Positions 20,890 through 29,710 of a DNA stretch of 64,000 bases are shown here, piece after piece; positions within the stretch are counted from its first letter, which is position 1, and the number at the start of each line of letters is the position of its first letter. The position numbers and the translations under genes are program-made. Location of the stretch: contig SJSR01000001.1 of NCBI GenBank assembly GCA_004331795.1, positions 248,001 through 312,000 of the forward strand, in the 5' to 3' direction. The notes under the pieces are model-generated. The model did no database searches. It was not told the DNA's origin and worked only from the letters and a program-made list of their open reading frames with translations. Origin of the DNA: Erythrobacteraceae bacterium CFH 75059. GTDB lineage: Bacteria; Pseudomonadota; Alphaproteobacteria; Sphingomonadales; Sphingomonadaceae.

Positions 20890-21906
20890 ATGAACGGGGC
20901 CATGACGCGCGCTGAAATGACCGCTTCCGACGGGCCGCTGCTGTTCGGCCGGGTTCTGGACGGCGCGGGGGGAGGTGCGCCGATCACCTGGGACGAGGCG
21001 CGCGACTGGCGACCGGAACGGCCGGGTGCGGTGCTGTGGCTCCATCTCGACCGGACACTGCCCGAAGTGCGGGCATGGCTGCTGCACACGCTGAGCCTGC
21101 CCGAGCCGACGGCCGAACTGCTGACCAGCGACGACACCCGCCCGCGCGCCTTCCGCGAGGGCGAGACGCTCGTCGCCACGCTGCGGACCATCAACTTCAA
21201 TCCCGGCGCCGAACCCGAGGACATGGTGTCCATGCAGCTGTGGAGCGACGGGACGCGGGTGCTGACCTTCCGCCGCCACTGGCTTCAGGGTCCGCGACAG
21301 GTGCTGGCGCTGGTGGATGGCGGCGGGCCGGGGCCGACCGACGCGGGCGCGCTGATCACCAGCCTGGTGGAACACATGATCCACCACATGAACCATTCGG
21401 TGATCGACATGAACGAGCAGATCGACGCCCTGTTCGCCGTCGACGGCGCGGACGACCGCGCGGACGACCTGCTGGGCCGGATCTCGGCCATCCGCCGCGA
21501 CTGTCTGGCGCTGAAGCGGCACATGGGGCCCGAGCACGTCGCGCTGGAGGCGATCGCCCGCGACGCGCCGGGCTGGTTCGAGCCGCACGACCGGCGCGAG
21601 ATCGGCGAGAGCATCGCGCTGCTGCGGCGGTTCCTCGACGACATCGACGTCAGCAAGGAATCGGCGGTGGTGCTGATGGACGAGATCCGCGGCCGGTCGC
21701 TCGCCCGCTCGGAACGGACCAACCGGCTGCTGACGGTGGTCGCGACCGTGTTCCTGCCCCTCACCTTTCTCACCGGCCTGCTCGGCATGAACGTGGAGGG
21801 GATTCCGGCCGCCGAGCACCCTCTGGCGTTCTGGAGCGTTGTGGGCCTGTGCGGTGTCGTTCTGATCGTGCAGGTCATGCTGTTCCGCCGCTGGCGCTGG
21901 CTGTGA
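20890..21906 (+). CDS. CorA-family divalent cation transporter (ZntB-like)
   Basis: Inner-membrane channel or transporter of 338 residues. A large N-terminal cytoplasmic domain (1-~275) with VLWLHLDRTLPEVRAWL and LMDEIRGRSLARSERTNRLLTVVATVFLPLTFLTGLLGMNVEG is followed by two transmembrane helices; the GMN selectivity motif lies between them. The LFAVDGADDRADDLLGRISAIRRDCLALKRH helix resembles ZntB zinc transporters more than CorA. The ATG at 20890 follows GGAGG. The DUF924 gene lies 7 bp downstream. Confidence 0.85.
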   Translation: MNGAMTRAEMTASDGPLLFGRVLDGAGGGAPITWDEARDWRPERPGAVLWLHLDRTLPEVRAWLLHTLSLPEPTAELLTSDDTRPRAFREGETLVATLRTINFNPGAEPEDMVSMQLWSDGTRVLTFRRHWLQGPRQVLALVDGGGPGPTDAGALITSLVEHMIHHMNHSVIDMNEQIDALFAVDGADDRADDLLGRISAIRRDCLALKRHMGPEHVALEAIARDAPGWFEPHDRREIGESIALLRRFLDDIDVSKESAVVLMDEIRGRSLARSERTNRLLTVVATVFLPLTFLTGLLGMNVEGIPAAEHPLAFWSVVGLCGVVLIVQVMLFRRWRWL

Positions 21907-21913
21907 GCGGGCG

Positions 21914-22468
21914 GTGACGGCGGCCCGGCGCGGCTGGGCGGCGGCCCTGCACCACCACTGGTTCCACCGGCTCTCCCCCGCTGACTGGTTCGGCGGCTCG
22001 GATGCGGTGGATGACGGGCTGCGGGCGCGGTTCGGCCGCTGGCACGCGGCGTTGCGGACGCAGCCGGCCATCCGGTTTCTCGCCAGCCCGCGCGATGCGC
22101 TGGGAGCGGTGCTGCTGTTCGATCAGGTGCCGCGCAACATCTTTCGCGGGCAGGCCGAGGCCTGGGCGACCGATCCGCTCGCGCTGGCGATCACCCGCGC
22201 GGTGCTGGCGCGCGGCTGGGAGGCCGGGCTGCGGCAGGAGGAGCGGCAGTTCCTCTACATGCCGCTGATGCACAGCGAGGACATCCGCGACCAGCGCCTG
22301 TCCCTGCGCGCCTTTGCCAGCCTGCCGCGCCGCATGGGCTGGGACTATGCCCGGGCCCACCACCGGATGATCGCCCGCTTCGGCCGCTATCCCCACCGCA
22401 ACGCCATCCTCGGCCGGGCAAGCACGCCGGCGGAAGAGGCGGCGGTGGCGGCCGGCTACGCCTGGTAG
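21914..22468 (+). CDS. DUF924 family protein
   Basis: A 184-residue all-helical protein with a GTG start 7 bp after the CorA-like stop, so probably co-transcribed. Family signatures are LLFDQVPRNIFRGQAEAWATDPLA, EERQFLYMPLMHSEDIRDQRLS and HRMIARFGRYPHRNAILGR. DUF924 has a TPR-like fold and no known enzymatic activity; it is widespread in proteobacteria. Confidence 0.85.
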   Translation: MTAARRGWAAALHHHWFHRLSPADWFGGSDAVDDGLRARFGRWHAALRTQPAIRFLASPRDALGAVLLFDQVPRNIFRGQAEAWATDPLALAITRAVLARGWEAGLRQEERQFLYMPLMHSEDIRDQRLSLRAFASLPRRMGWDYARAHHRMIARFGRYPHRNAILGRASTPAEEAAVAAGYAW

Positions 22469-22548
22469 CGCACACCAGGCCGTTCGGGCGCGCGGAGCGG
22501 CCGCGCAGCGCCGTTTTCGGCGCCTGTTGATCGGATGCGGCGACGAAA

Positions 22549-22583
22549 GAACAGGGCGCAGGCGAATGGCCCGCGCCCTGTTC
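22549..22583. terminator. Hairpin terminator between convergent genes
   Basis: An 11-bp perfect stem, GAACAGGGCGC (22549-22559) and GCGCCCTGTTC (22573-22583), with a 13-nt loop. It sits between the DUF924 gene and the convergent CmpX-like gene. Downstream bases are GTTT on the plus strand and TTTCG on the minus strand, so it may act in both directions, although the T-tracts are short. Confidence 0.6.
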
Positions 22584-22616
22584 GTTTCAGCCGCCGGCTG
22601 CGCCCGTCAGGCCGGC

Positions 22617-24065
22617 TCAGGCGCCGGGAGGCAGCGGATCGTCCTCCGGCCGGCTGCTGCCCGCGGCCGGACCGCTGCTGGGCCGCACGGCGAGCGGGTC
22701 CGCGGCCGCCGACGAGGAAGAGGAGGCGGGCGACGCCGTGGTGCCGGTGGCCGCCGCGCCGCCGCGCCGCAAGCCGCCGAGGCCCGGCCCAGCGGAGGCC
22801 GAGGCCGGCTTTTCCGCCTGCTCGCGCACCTTGGTGTCCATCTGCTCGAGCTTGCGGCTCGCCCATTCCCGGCCGCCGATGCCAAAGGCGAGCGCTCCCG
22901 CCACCGCCGCGCCGATCACGAGCGCGCCGAAGAAGATGCGGATGATGTCCTCGCCGATGCCGGTGAACTGCAGCCCCATGAAGGTGAAGACGAAGATCGT
23001 CGCCCACTTCACGATCAGCGCCGCCAGCCCCGTCTCTTCCGCTCCGCCGATCATGCGCGCCAGCATGCGGGCAAGCAGGAAGCCGACGATGATGACCACC
23101 GCGCCGAAGATGACCTGACCGCCGAGTTCGAGCACCTGGCTGAGCAGGGCGCTCAGCTCCGGGAAGTTGAGCAGCCGGGTCGCGGCGATGGCGAAGAACA
23201 GGATGATGGCGATCTGCGCCACGCGCGCGACGATGGAGGACAGCGTCACGGAGCCGGGCAGCAGTTCGGTGGTGCCGAACGCCCGGTCGGCGCCGAGGCC
23301 GGCCATGATGCTCTTGATGAGATCGACCACGAACCGGCTGATGACATAGCCCAGCCCCAGCAGGATCGCCGCACCGATGATCAGCGGGATGGCGTTGAGG
23401 ATGAGGTTGAGCATGGCGCTGGCCGGGCCCGACACCGCCTGGATGTTGAGGACGTCGAGCGCCATGATCGAGAAGAAGATCACGATCAGGGCGTAAAGGA
23501 CCGTGCCGATGGTCTGGCTGAGCTGCGCCCCGCCGCCGGCAGAGGGATCGTCCGCCGCGCGGGCGTCGGCGCCGGCATTGTCCATGTCGGACCGCACGGC
23601 CGCGGCCGGCTCCCCGGCCGTGCGGTAGGCGCCCGCCCGTCCGATCAGGCGGTCGATGTTGAACGTCTGCAGCCCCGTCGTGGCGATGTCCCGCACGATC
23701 CGGGCAATCACGAGGCCGATGAAGAACAGCACGGCCGCACCCACCAGATTGGGAATGAAGGCGGCGATGTTGTTGAGCAGGTTCTGCGCCGGCGCCAGCA
23801 CCTGGCCGAGCTGAAGGATCTGGAGCACGGTGACGAGGCCGAACAGCCAGATCACCAGCGACACGAGCCGGCCGAGCGACGAGCCGATCGTCTCTCCCGA
23901 GGTGGTGTTGTGCCGCCGGAAGAACCCGACATTGTCGACCAGCCTGGCGAACGCCCAGCGGGCGCCCCGCGCCAGCAGCCAGGTGATGACCAGCGTCGCA
24001 AGCACCAGCAGCCCGCGTTCCAGCCACAGGCTGGCAAGCGATTCGTTGAAGCGCAACTGTCCCAT
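22617..24065 (-). CDS. CmpX-like mechanosensitive channel family protein
   Basis: Inner-membrane protein of 482 residues with about ten hydrophobic helices. It carries repeated 'conserved TM helix' modules, for example LLNNIAAFIPNLVGAAVLFFIGLVIARIVR and LNLILNAIPLIIGAAILLGLGYVISRFV, found in CmpX proteins, which combine such repeats with an MscS-related fold. The last ~80 residues are a low-complexity Ala/Gly/Ser/Pro tail. Members are linked to osmotic and membrane-tension responses and, in Pseudomonas, c-di-GMP signalling; that role is not shown here. Confidence 0.8.
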   Translation of the reverse strand: MGQLRFNESLASLWLERGLLVLATLVITWLLARGARWAFARLVDNVGFFRRHNTTSGETIGSSLGRLVSLVIWLFGLVTVLQILQLGQVLAPAQNLLNNIAAFIPNLVGAAVLFFIGLVIARIVRDIATTGLQTFNIDRLIGRAGAYRTAGEPAAAVRSDMDNAGADARAADDPSAGGGAQLSQTIGTVLYALIVIFFSIMALDVLNIQAVSGPASAMLNLILNAIPLIIGAAILLGLGYVISRFVVDLIKSIMAGLGADRAFGTTELLPGSVTLSSIVARVAQIAIILFFAIAATRLLNFPELSALLSQVLELGGQVIFGAVVIIVGFLLARMLARMIGGAEETGLAALIVKWATIFVFTFMGLQFTGIGEDIIRIFFGALVIGAAVAGALAFGIGGREWASRKLEQMDTKVREQAEKPASASAGPGLGGLRRGGAAATGTTASPASSSSSAAADPLAVRPSSGPAAGSSRPEDDPLPPGA

Positions 24066-24193
24066 CGGTCGAAAATCCCCCTGAAGAACCTTGCTCTCTT
24101 ACCAACGCGCCGACTTTTGGTTCCCTGCGGCCTCGGGGGTGCCGGCGGGTGCAGGATGGCCAAGTGCCGGTCCTGGCGGTAACGGCACTCGCC

Positions 24194-25567
24194 ATGGTCA
24201 CGACCCGGTTCGCCCCCTCGCCCACCGGCCGCCTGCATGTCGGCAATCTGCGCACGGCGCTGCACAACTGGCTGCTCGCCCGCCGCGCGGGCGGACGGTT
24301 CCTGCTGCGCATCGACGACACCGACGCCGAGCGCAGCCGGGAGGCGTATGTGGACGCGATCCGCCGCGATCTCGACTGGCTCGGCCTTCGCCCCGACGGC
24401 GAGGTGCGCCAGTCCGCCCGCCTCGACCTCTACAAAGCGGCCTTCGCCCGGCTGGTGGCCGAGGGGCGCGTCTACCCGGCGTACGAGACGGCACAGGAGC
24501 TGGAGCTGAAGCGCAAGGTGCGCCTCGGGCGCGGCCTGCCGCCGATCTACGACCGGGCGGCGCTGCGCCTGAGTGCACAGGAGCGCCGGGCGCTGGAGGA
24601 AGGCGGCCGGCGGCCGCACTGGCGGTTCCGCCTTGATCACGACCAGCCGATCGTCTGGCACGACGCCATCCGCGGCGAACAGCGCTTCGATCCGGCGCAG
24701 CTGTCCGACCCGGTGGTCCGGCGCGCCGACGGCAGCTGGCTCTACATGCTGCCCAGCGTCGTGGACGACATCGACATGAACATCACGGACGTGCTGAGGG
24801 GCGAGGACCATGTGTCGAACACGGCCGTGCAGGTGCAGATCTTCGCCGCACTCGGCCGGACGCCGCCGCGTTTCGCGCACGAGGCGCTGCTCGTGGGAGA
24901 CGAGGGCAAGCTGTCCAAGCGCCTCGGCTCCATCGACTGCGACACGTTGCGGGCGCGGGGCATCGAACCCGACGCGCTCGCGGCGCTGCTGGCGAGGCTC
25001 GGCACCAGCCGTCCGGTCGAGCCGGTGGGCGAGCGCGGCGTGCTCGTGGAGGAGTTCGACCTGTCGCTCTTCAGCCGCGCGCCGGCGCGCTTCTCGCTCG
25101 ACGAACTCGACCGGCTGAACCGCGGCATCGTCCACCAGCTGCCCTTCGAGCGGGTCGCCGGCCGTTTGCCCGACGGGATCGGAGAGGCGGCGTGGCTGGC
25201 GCTGCGCCCGAACCTTGGCCGGGTCGCCGACGCCGGCGACTGGCTCGCGGTGCTGTCCGGCCCGCTTGCCCCTCCCGCGCTTGAGCCGGAGGATCAGGCG
25301 CTTGCCGCGCTGGCGGCCGAGCGGCTGACCTGGTCGGCGACACCCTGGCAGGACCTCACCGCTGCTCTCAAAACGGAGACAGGGCGCAGCGGACGGGCGC
25401 TGTTCCTGCCGCTGCGTCTGGCGCTGACCGGCCGGGCGCAGGGGCCCGACATGGCCGCCCTCCTGCCGCTCATTGGAGAGCGGGAAGCGCGGGCCCGCCT
25501 GCGCGCGGCCGCCGGCCTGCCGGACGGCGCGGAACAGCTCCATTCCGGAGGAGATCGCGGCGCCTGA
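24194..25567 (+). CDS. gltX: Glutamate--tRNA ligase
   Basis: Class I aminoacyl-tRNA synthetase of 457 residues that charges tRNA-Glu (and often tRNA-Gln in alphaproteobacteria). The HIGH-type motif is in RFAPSPTGRLHVGN, the second signature is LRIDDTDAERSREAY, and the KMSKS-type loop is GDEGKLSKRLGS. The C-terminal anticodon-binding domain is present, which distinguishes it from the short glutamyl-Q synthetase. Many alphaproteobacteria have two gltX copies, so this may be one of two. The ATG at 24194 is chosen because homology starts at MVTTRFAPSPTG. Confidence 0.92.
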   Translation: MVTTRFAPSPTGRLHVGNLRTALHNWLLARRAGGRFLLRIDDTDAERSREAYVDAIRRDLDWLGLRPDGEVRQSARLDLYKAAFARLVAEGRVYPAYETAQELELKRKVRLGRGLPPIYDRAALRLSAQERRALEEGGRRPHWRFRLDHDQPIVWHDAIRGEQRFDPAQLSDPVVRRADGSWLYMLPSVVDDIDMNITDVLRGEDHVSNTAVQVQIFAALGRTPPRFAHEALLVGDEGKLSKRLGSIDCDTLRARGIEPDALAALLARLGTSRPVEPVGERGVLVEEFDLSLFSRAPARFSLDELDRLNRGIVHQLPFERVAGRLPDGIGEAAWLALRPNLGRVADAGDWLAVLSGPLAPPALEPEDQALAALAAERLTWSATPWQDLTAALKTETGRSGRALFLPLRLALTGRAQGPDMAALLPLIGEREARARLRAAAGLPDGAEQLHSGGDRGA

Positions 25568-25637
25568 ACGAACGCTTCGTTAACCAATCTGAACGCATGG
25601 TCGTGCGGCACACCCGAGGCCCGAGAGCCGGAAGGAC

Positions 25638-28022
25638 ATGATGCCGGGAGCGTTGATCAGGACGAGGGCAAAGCGCTGGCGGCGGCTGTGGACGCTGCGG
25701 CAGCGGCTGCGCGTCCGCCGCGAACGTTCCATGCCGCAGCAGCAGGTCGTCGCCCGCGTCCGGCTGCGCCACGTGCTGACCGCGTGCGCCACCGGACTGC
25801 TGCTGGGGACGGCCACGCTGCTCGAGCCGATCGACCAGATCACCTGGGTCACGCAGACCCACCTCGTGCGCAAGGCCCCGTCCGGGACCATCGTGTTCGT
25901 CGCGCTCGACCCGGATGTCGCCTCCCCCAACTCTCCCGACGCCCGGCGCAGGCTGGCCCAGGCGCTTGACCAGCTACGCGCCGCCGGGCCGCGTCTCGTC
26001 GCTCTCGACGTGGTGTTCGAGGCGCCCACCACCCCCGACGCCGACGCCGCGCTGCGCCGCGCCATCGCCCGCTACGGCGACCGCATCGTGCTGGTGCAAC
26101 GGCGGGTGGATCATGTGAATGGTCAGCGCGTATACCGTTCGACTCATCCGGACATCCGCGGAACCGCGCCTCAGGCGCTGAACTTCCGGTACGTCAACTA
26201 CCTGAATCTCACGTGGGACTCCTACCGCCGACTGGATCAGCGCGCGGAACTGCCGACGCTTCCGGTCGCCCTCGCAGGCGAACCGACCAGTGGTCCAGAG
26301 CGTTTCGCGATCGACTACCGGTACGACACCGACGAGATCGCCTACCTACGCAAGAGTGAATTGCTGGAACAGATTCAGCCGGCGACTGTGAAAGGCAAGG
26401 TCGTCGTCCTCGGGATCGACAACGGTCCTGTCCGTGAGCTTGCCAACATTCCGGGACGCATCAATGTCCCGGCGAGTTATGTAACCATCCTTGCGGCGGA
26501 AACGCTGCGTGGCGGCGTGCCCTGGGTGACACCGCAATGGCTGCCCTTGACGCTGTTCCTTGCTGCCCTTGCAGCAGCCTCATTGCTGCGAAGGGCGTTG
26601 TGGCGGTGGGCCGGCTACGGTGTGGCAGTCCTCGCAGGCGGTCTGGCTGTCTACGTCGCCACGGTGTTCAACATCATGGTCACGTCCGGCCCTGTCGTCA
26701 TGGCCGCGCTGATCTATGCGGGCCTGCGGATCTGGTGGCGGGCGCGCAACCGGGGGGTCATGTTCGACGACCGCACGGGCCTGCCGACGACCCGCGCGCT
26801 CGAGCGCGAATTCTCGCCGCAGGAGACGCAGACCGCCAGCTTCATCGTCGCCCGGGTCCACAATTTCGACGACGTGCTGAGCACGCTGCCCGAGTCGCGT
26901 CACGCCGAATACATCAAGCTGCTGTCCGACCGGCTGCGCATCGCCGACGAGAACCGGCAGCTCTACTCGGGCGGCAACGGCTTCTTCGCCTGGACCATGC
27001 CGGTCATGGGGCGCGAGCGGCTGAGCGACCACCTGCTCGGCACCCGGCTGCTCTGCTACGAACCGGTGCAGCTCGGTGACACCGCCATCGACATCAACGT
27101 CACCTTCGGTGTCGATGCCAGCGCCGACAATTCGCCGGGTCGCAAGCTCGCCTCCGCCCGCAACGCGGCGCAGCGCTCGAACGAGGCCGACCGCCCGATC
27201 GTGTTCGTCGAACATTCCGCCGACGAGGAGCACCTGTGGAACCTGTCGATCCAGCACAAGATCGACGCGGCCATCGCCGGGGGGCACATCTACCCGGTGT
27301 TCCAGCCGCAGTTCTGCACGGCCACCGGCGCCGTCGTGGGGGTCGAGGCGCTCGTCCGCTGGAACGATCCGGCCCGCGGCATCGTGCCGACCGACTGGTT
27401 CATCGACCAGTGCGAGAAGGCCGGGCGGATCGATCGGCTGACCCGGCTGATGCTGCACGAATCGATGCGGCTGGTGCAGCAGCTCGACGGCGAGCAGTCG
27501 CTGCGCCTCTCGGTCAACATCTCCGCCCTTTCGGTGCAGGACATGCGGCTGTGCGACATGGTGCGCGGGCTGCTCGAGCTCACCGGCTTCCATCCGGCGC
27601 GGCTGACGCTGGAGCTGACCGAGACATGGCACATTGCCCGGCCGGAACGCGCCGCGGCGGTGATGGAGGCCATCGCCGCGATGGGCGTGCGCTGGGCGCT
27701 CGATGATTTCGGCGTCAAGACCGCGACCTATGACGCGCTGATGCTCTACCCCATCGACGAGCTGAAGATCGACCGCAGCCTGACGGGCAAGGTGCTGGAC
27801 CTGCGCAAGGGGCGCCGGATCGTGCGGCACATCTGTCGCCTGGGCGCCGACCTCGAGATCGACGTGGTTGCGGAAGGTGTCGAATCGGAGGCCGAGTTCG
27901 AAACTCTGCGCGCGTTCGGCTGTCCGCTGGTGCAGGGGTTCGTGCTTGCGCCGCCGGTGCCGTTCGACACGCTGCGTGCCATGGTGTCCTCCGGCGGGAC
28001 ACGGGACGAACGCCGGATGTGA
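25638..28022 (+). CDS. CHASE2 / degenerate GGDEF / EAL c-di-GMP phosphodiesterase
   Basis: Membrane sensor of 794 residues. An N-terminal TM helix leads to a periplasmic CHASE2 domain (~65-300: IVFVALDPDVASPNSPDARRR, KGKVVVLGIDN), then about three TM helices (~300-365), a GGDEF-like domain (~375-520) and an EAL domain (~540-785). The GGDEF signature is replaced by GGNGF, so cyclase activity is not expected. The EAL residues look intact: VEALVRW, LSVNISA, LELTETW, WALDDFG, DELKIDRS, VAEGVES, QGFVLAPP. It likely hydrolyses c-di-GMP in response to an extracytoplasmic signal. Confidence 0.88.
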   Translation: MMPGALIRTRAKRWRRLWTLRQRLRVRRERSMPQQQVVARVRLRHVLTACATGLLLGTATLLEPIDQITWVTQTHLVRKAPSGTIVFVALDPDVASPNSPDARRRLAQALDQLRAAGPRLVALDVVFEAPTTPDADAALRRAIARYGDRIVLVQRRVDHVNGQRVYRSTHPDIRGTAPQALNFRYVNYLNLTWDSYRRLDQRAELPTLPVALAGEPTSGPERFAIDYRYDTDEIAYLRKSELLEQIQPATVKGKVVVLGIDNGPVRELANIPGRINVPASYVTILAAETLRGGVPWVTPQWLPLTLFLAALAAASLLRRALWRWAGYGVAVLAGGLAVYVATVFNIMVTSGPVVMAALIYAGLRIWWRARNRGVMFDDRTGLPTTRALEREFSPQETQTASFIVARVHNFDDVLSTLPESRHAEYIKLLSDRLRIADENRQLYSGGNGFFAWTMPVMGRERLSDHLLGTRLLCYEPVQLGDTAIDINVTFGVDASADNSPGRKLASARNAAQRSNEADRPIVFVEHSADEEHLWNLSIQHKIDAAIAGGHIYPVFQPQFCTATGAVVGVEALVRWNDPARGIVPTDWFIDQCEKAGRIDRLTRLMLHESMRLVQQLDGEQSLRLSVNISALSVQDMRLCDMVRGLLELTGFHPARLTLELTETWHIARPERAAAVMEAIAAMGVRWALDDFGVKTATYDALMLYPIDELKIDRSLTGKVLDLRKGRRIVRHICRLGADLEIDVVAEGVESEAEFETLRAFGCPLVQGFVLAPPVPFDTLRAMVSSGGTRDERRM

Positions 28023-28046
28023 GGCGGTCTTTACTTCCTGTTAAGG

Positions 28047-28061
28047 TTAATTTAGCCTTAA
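28047..28061. promoter_or_regulatory. CtrA-type box TTAA-N7-TTAA
   Basis: TTAA-TTTAGCC-TTAA lies 28 bp before the start of the 26-residue ORF at 28090, in an AT-rich island between two very GC-rich genes. A further TTAA at 28041-28044 sits just upstream. The spacing and sequence match the CtrA consensus. Confidence 0.5.
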
Positions 28062-28089
28062 GCTCTCAACTAAGCAGGGGAGCTTTGTG

Positions 28090-28170
28090 ATGAAAAAGTA
28101 TCTCGGTCAGGTTCTCGGCGGTTTCTGGGACTGGTTCTGGGGCGGCCGCGCCATGGGCTTCGCGTTCTGA
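28090..28170 (+). CDS. Very small Trp/Phe-rich protein, 26 residues
   Basis: A short ORF beginning MKKYLGQVLGG and ending in GRAMGFAF, with the aromatic core FWDWFWGG in between. The ATG is preceded by AGGGGAG (28076-28082), a good ribosome site, and the stop TGA is followed within ~25 bp by a strong Rho-independent terminator. An AT-rich promoter region with a CtrA-type box lies upstream. These signals together make a real gene likely despite the size. The basic N-terminus and aromatic core suggest membrane association. I do not recognise a family. Confidence 0.6.
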   Translation: MKKYLGQVLGGFWDWFWGGRAMGFAF

Positions 28171-28192
28171 GACCAGACGCCATCGAACACGG

Positions 28193-28221
28193 AAGGCCCT
28201 CGCGAAAGCGGGGGCCTTTTT
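28193..28221 (+). terminator. Rho-independent terminator after the 26-residue ORF
   Basis: An 11-bp stem (28193-28203 with 28208-28218, one T-G pair) closed by a GAAA tetraloop and followed by a run of five T (28217-28221). It lies 22 bp after the small ORF and marks its 3' end. Confidence 0.85.
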
Positions 28222-28240
28222 GCGTCACCGTCTGGCGCGG

Positions 28241-29473
28241 TCACCCCCGCCAACGGGCGATGAAGAAGCCGTCCAGCCCGCCCTCTTCCGCCAGCATGCC
28301 CGGGTGCGTGCGCACCCGGCCGAGCGCATCGGGCCGCAGACCTGCCGGCAGTTCGTCGGCAGCAACCGGAAGGGAAACGGCGTCCACCCGCGCGGCCTGC
28401 TCCTCGCCCTCCTCCCGCTCGAGCGAACACACCGCGTAGACCAGCACCCCGCCGGGTCGCAGATGCGCGCGCGCCCGGCGCAGCATCGCCTCCTGCATTC
28501 CGGCCATGCGCGCGATCGCGGCGGCGTCGATGCGGTGCAGCACGTCCGGGTTGCGGCGGCAGGTGCCGGTGGCGGTGCACGGCGCGTCGAGCAGCACGGC
28601 GTCGAACGGTTCCGCCGCATGCCATGCGAGCGCGTCTGCGCAGATCAGGTCCGCCCGCAAGCCCGTGCGGGCAAGATTGTCGCGCAGGCGCCCGAGCCGC
28701 CGGGCCGAAGCGTCGAGCGCGGTGACCTCCCAGCCGCGACTCGCCAGCTGAAGCGTCTTGCCACCGGGCGCCGCGGCAAGATCGAGCACCCGCCGCCCCG
28801 CGCCCTCGCCCAGCAGCCGCGCCGGCAGTGACGCCGCCAGATCCTGCACCCACCAGGCACCTTCGCCGAAGCCGGGCAGGTCCGGCACCGCCCGGCCGCG
28901 CTCCAGCCGCACATGCCCCGGCGCCAGCGAACGCCGGCCGAGCCGCGCGGCCCACAGGGCGGTGGCGCCCGCATCCTTCAGTGTGAGATCGAGCGGCGGC
29001 GGCTCGCGCAGCGCCGGCGCCACGGCCTCGGCCATCGCGCCCCAGCGGGCGCGCACCGCCTGCGGCAGGGTTGGCGCCGGTGGTAGCTGCACACCCCGGC
29101 GGACGAGGGCGGCGAACACGCCATGCGCAAGCCGGCGCGGACCTCCGGTCAGGAGCGGCAGACCGGTCGCCACCACCGCATGCGCCGGCATGCCGAGGCG
29201 CAGCGACTGGGCAAGCATCAGACGCAGCACCGTGCGGGCCTTCGCATCCGGGGGCAGCGGACGGGCGGTGGCGCCGTCGATGAGGTGATCGAGGTCGACC
29301 AGCCACCGGAGCGCCTCGCCGGCGATCGCCCGCGCCAGAGCCTTGTCAGCCGGATGCGCAAGGCCGCTCAGGGCCGCAGCACCGGCCTGATCCAAAGTCT
29401 CGCCCCGCCGCAGCACGGCATCGAGCAGCTTCAGGGCCGCCAGCCGGGCCGCCGTTCCGGGAACCGTGTCCAT
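28241..29473 (-). CDS. RsmB/NOP family RNA (cytosine-5) methyltransferase
   Basis: SAM-dependent methyltransferase of 410 residues, similar to RsmB, which makes m5C967 in 16S rRNA. An N-terminal NusB-like helical RNA-binding domain (1-~130) precedes the Rossmann methyltransferase. SAM motif I is LDLAAAPGGKTLQLA, motif IV is LLDAPCTATGTCRRNPD with one conserved cysteine, and motif VI is VYAVCSLEREEGE with the second. Together they fit the two-cysteine m5C mechanism. It is divergent from the DUF1674 gene. Confidence 0.88.
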   Translation of the reverse strand: MDTVPGTAARLAALKLLDAVLRRGETLDQAGAAALSGLAHPADKALARAIAGEALRWLVDLDHLIDGATARPLPPDAKARTVLRLMLAQSLRLGMPAHAVVATGLPLLTGGPRRLAHGVFAALVRRGVQLPPAPTLPQAVRARWGAMAEAVAPALREPPPLDLTLKDAGATALWAARLGRRSLAPGHVRLERGRAVPDLPGFGEGAWWVQDLAASLPARLLGEGAGRRVLDLAAAPGGKTLQLASRGWEVTALDASARRLGRLRDNLARTGLRADLICADALAWHAAEPFDAVLLDAPCTATGTCRRNPDVLHRIDAAAIARMAGMQEAMLRRARAHLRPGGVLVYAVCSLEREEGEEQAARVDAVSLPVAADELPAGLRPDALGRVRTHPGMLAEEGGLDGFFIARWRG

Positions 29474-29536
29474 CGGCCGCTCTTAGGATGCGCGGGCCGG
29501 ATTGAAACCCCGTCCGTCGCGGCGCATCTGGGGCGC

Positions 29537-29710
29537 ATGACCCAGCGCAGCACCCGTCGACCGGCCGGCTTCCGCAAGCCGGCCTACTGGACCAACGACC
29601 CCGCACCGGCTCCGCGGGCGATCGATCCCGCGGCCAGCGAACCGCGGGCGGTCAGTCCCACGCGCTATGGTGACTGGACCGAGAACGGCATCGCCATCGA
29701 TTTTAGTTGA
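29537..29710 (+). CDS. DUF1674 / SDHAF4-like succinate dehydrogenase assembly factor
   Basis: A 57-residue protein starting MTQRSTRRPAGFRKPAYW and ending with the family signature SPTRYGDWTENGIAIDFS. DUF1674 proteins are homologues of mitochondrial SDHAF4, which binds the flavinylated SdhA and protects it before assembly of complex II. Its length is normal. The sdh genes themselves are not in this window. The last eight bases overlap the convergent P450 gene. Confidence 0.85.
   Translation: MTQRSTRRPAGFRKPAYWTNDPAPAPRAIDPAASEPRAVSPTRYGDWTENGIAIDFS

Noticed and set aside
25580-25594. TTAA-N7-GAAC before the CHASE2 gene as a CtrA box
   Set aside because: The second half does not match TTAA; too degenerate to support.
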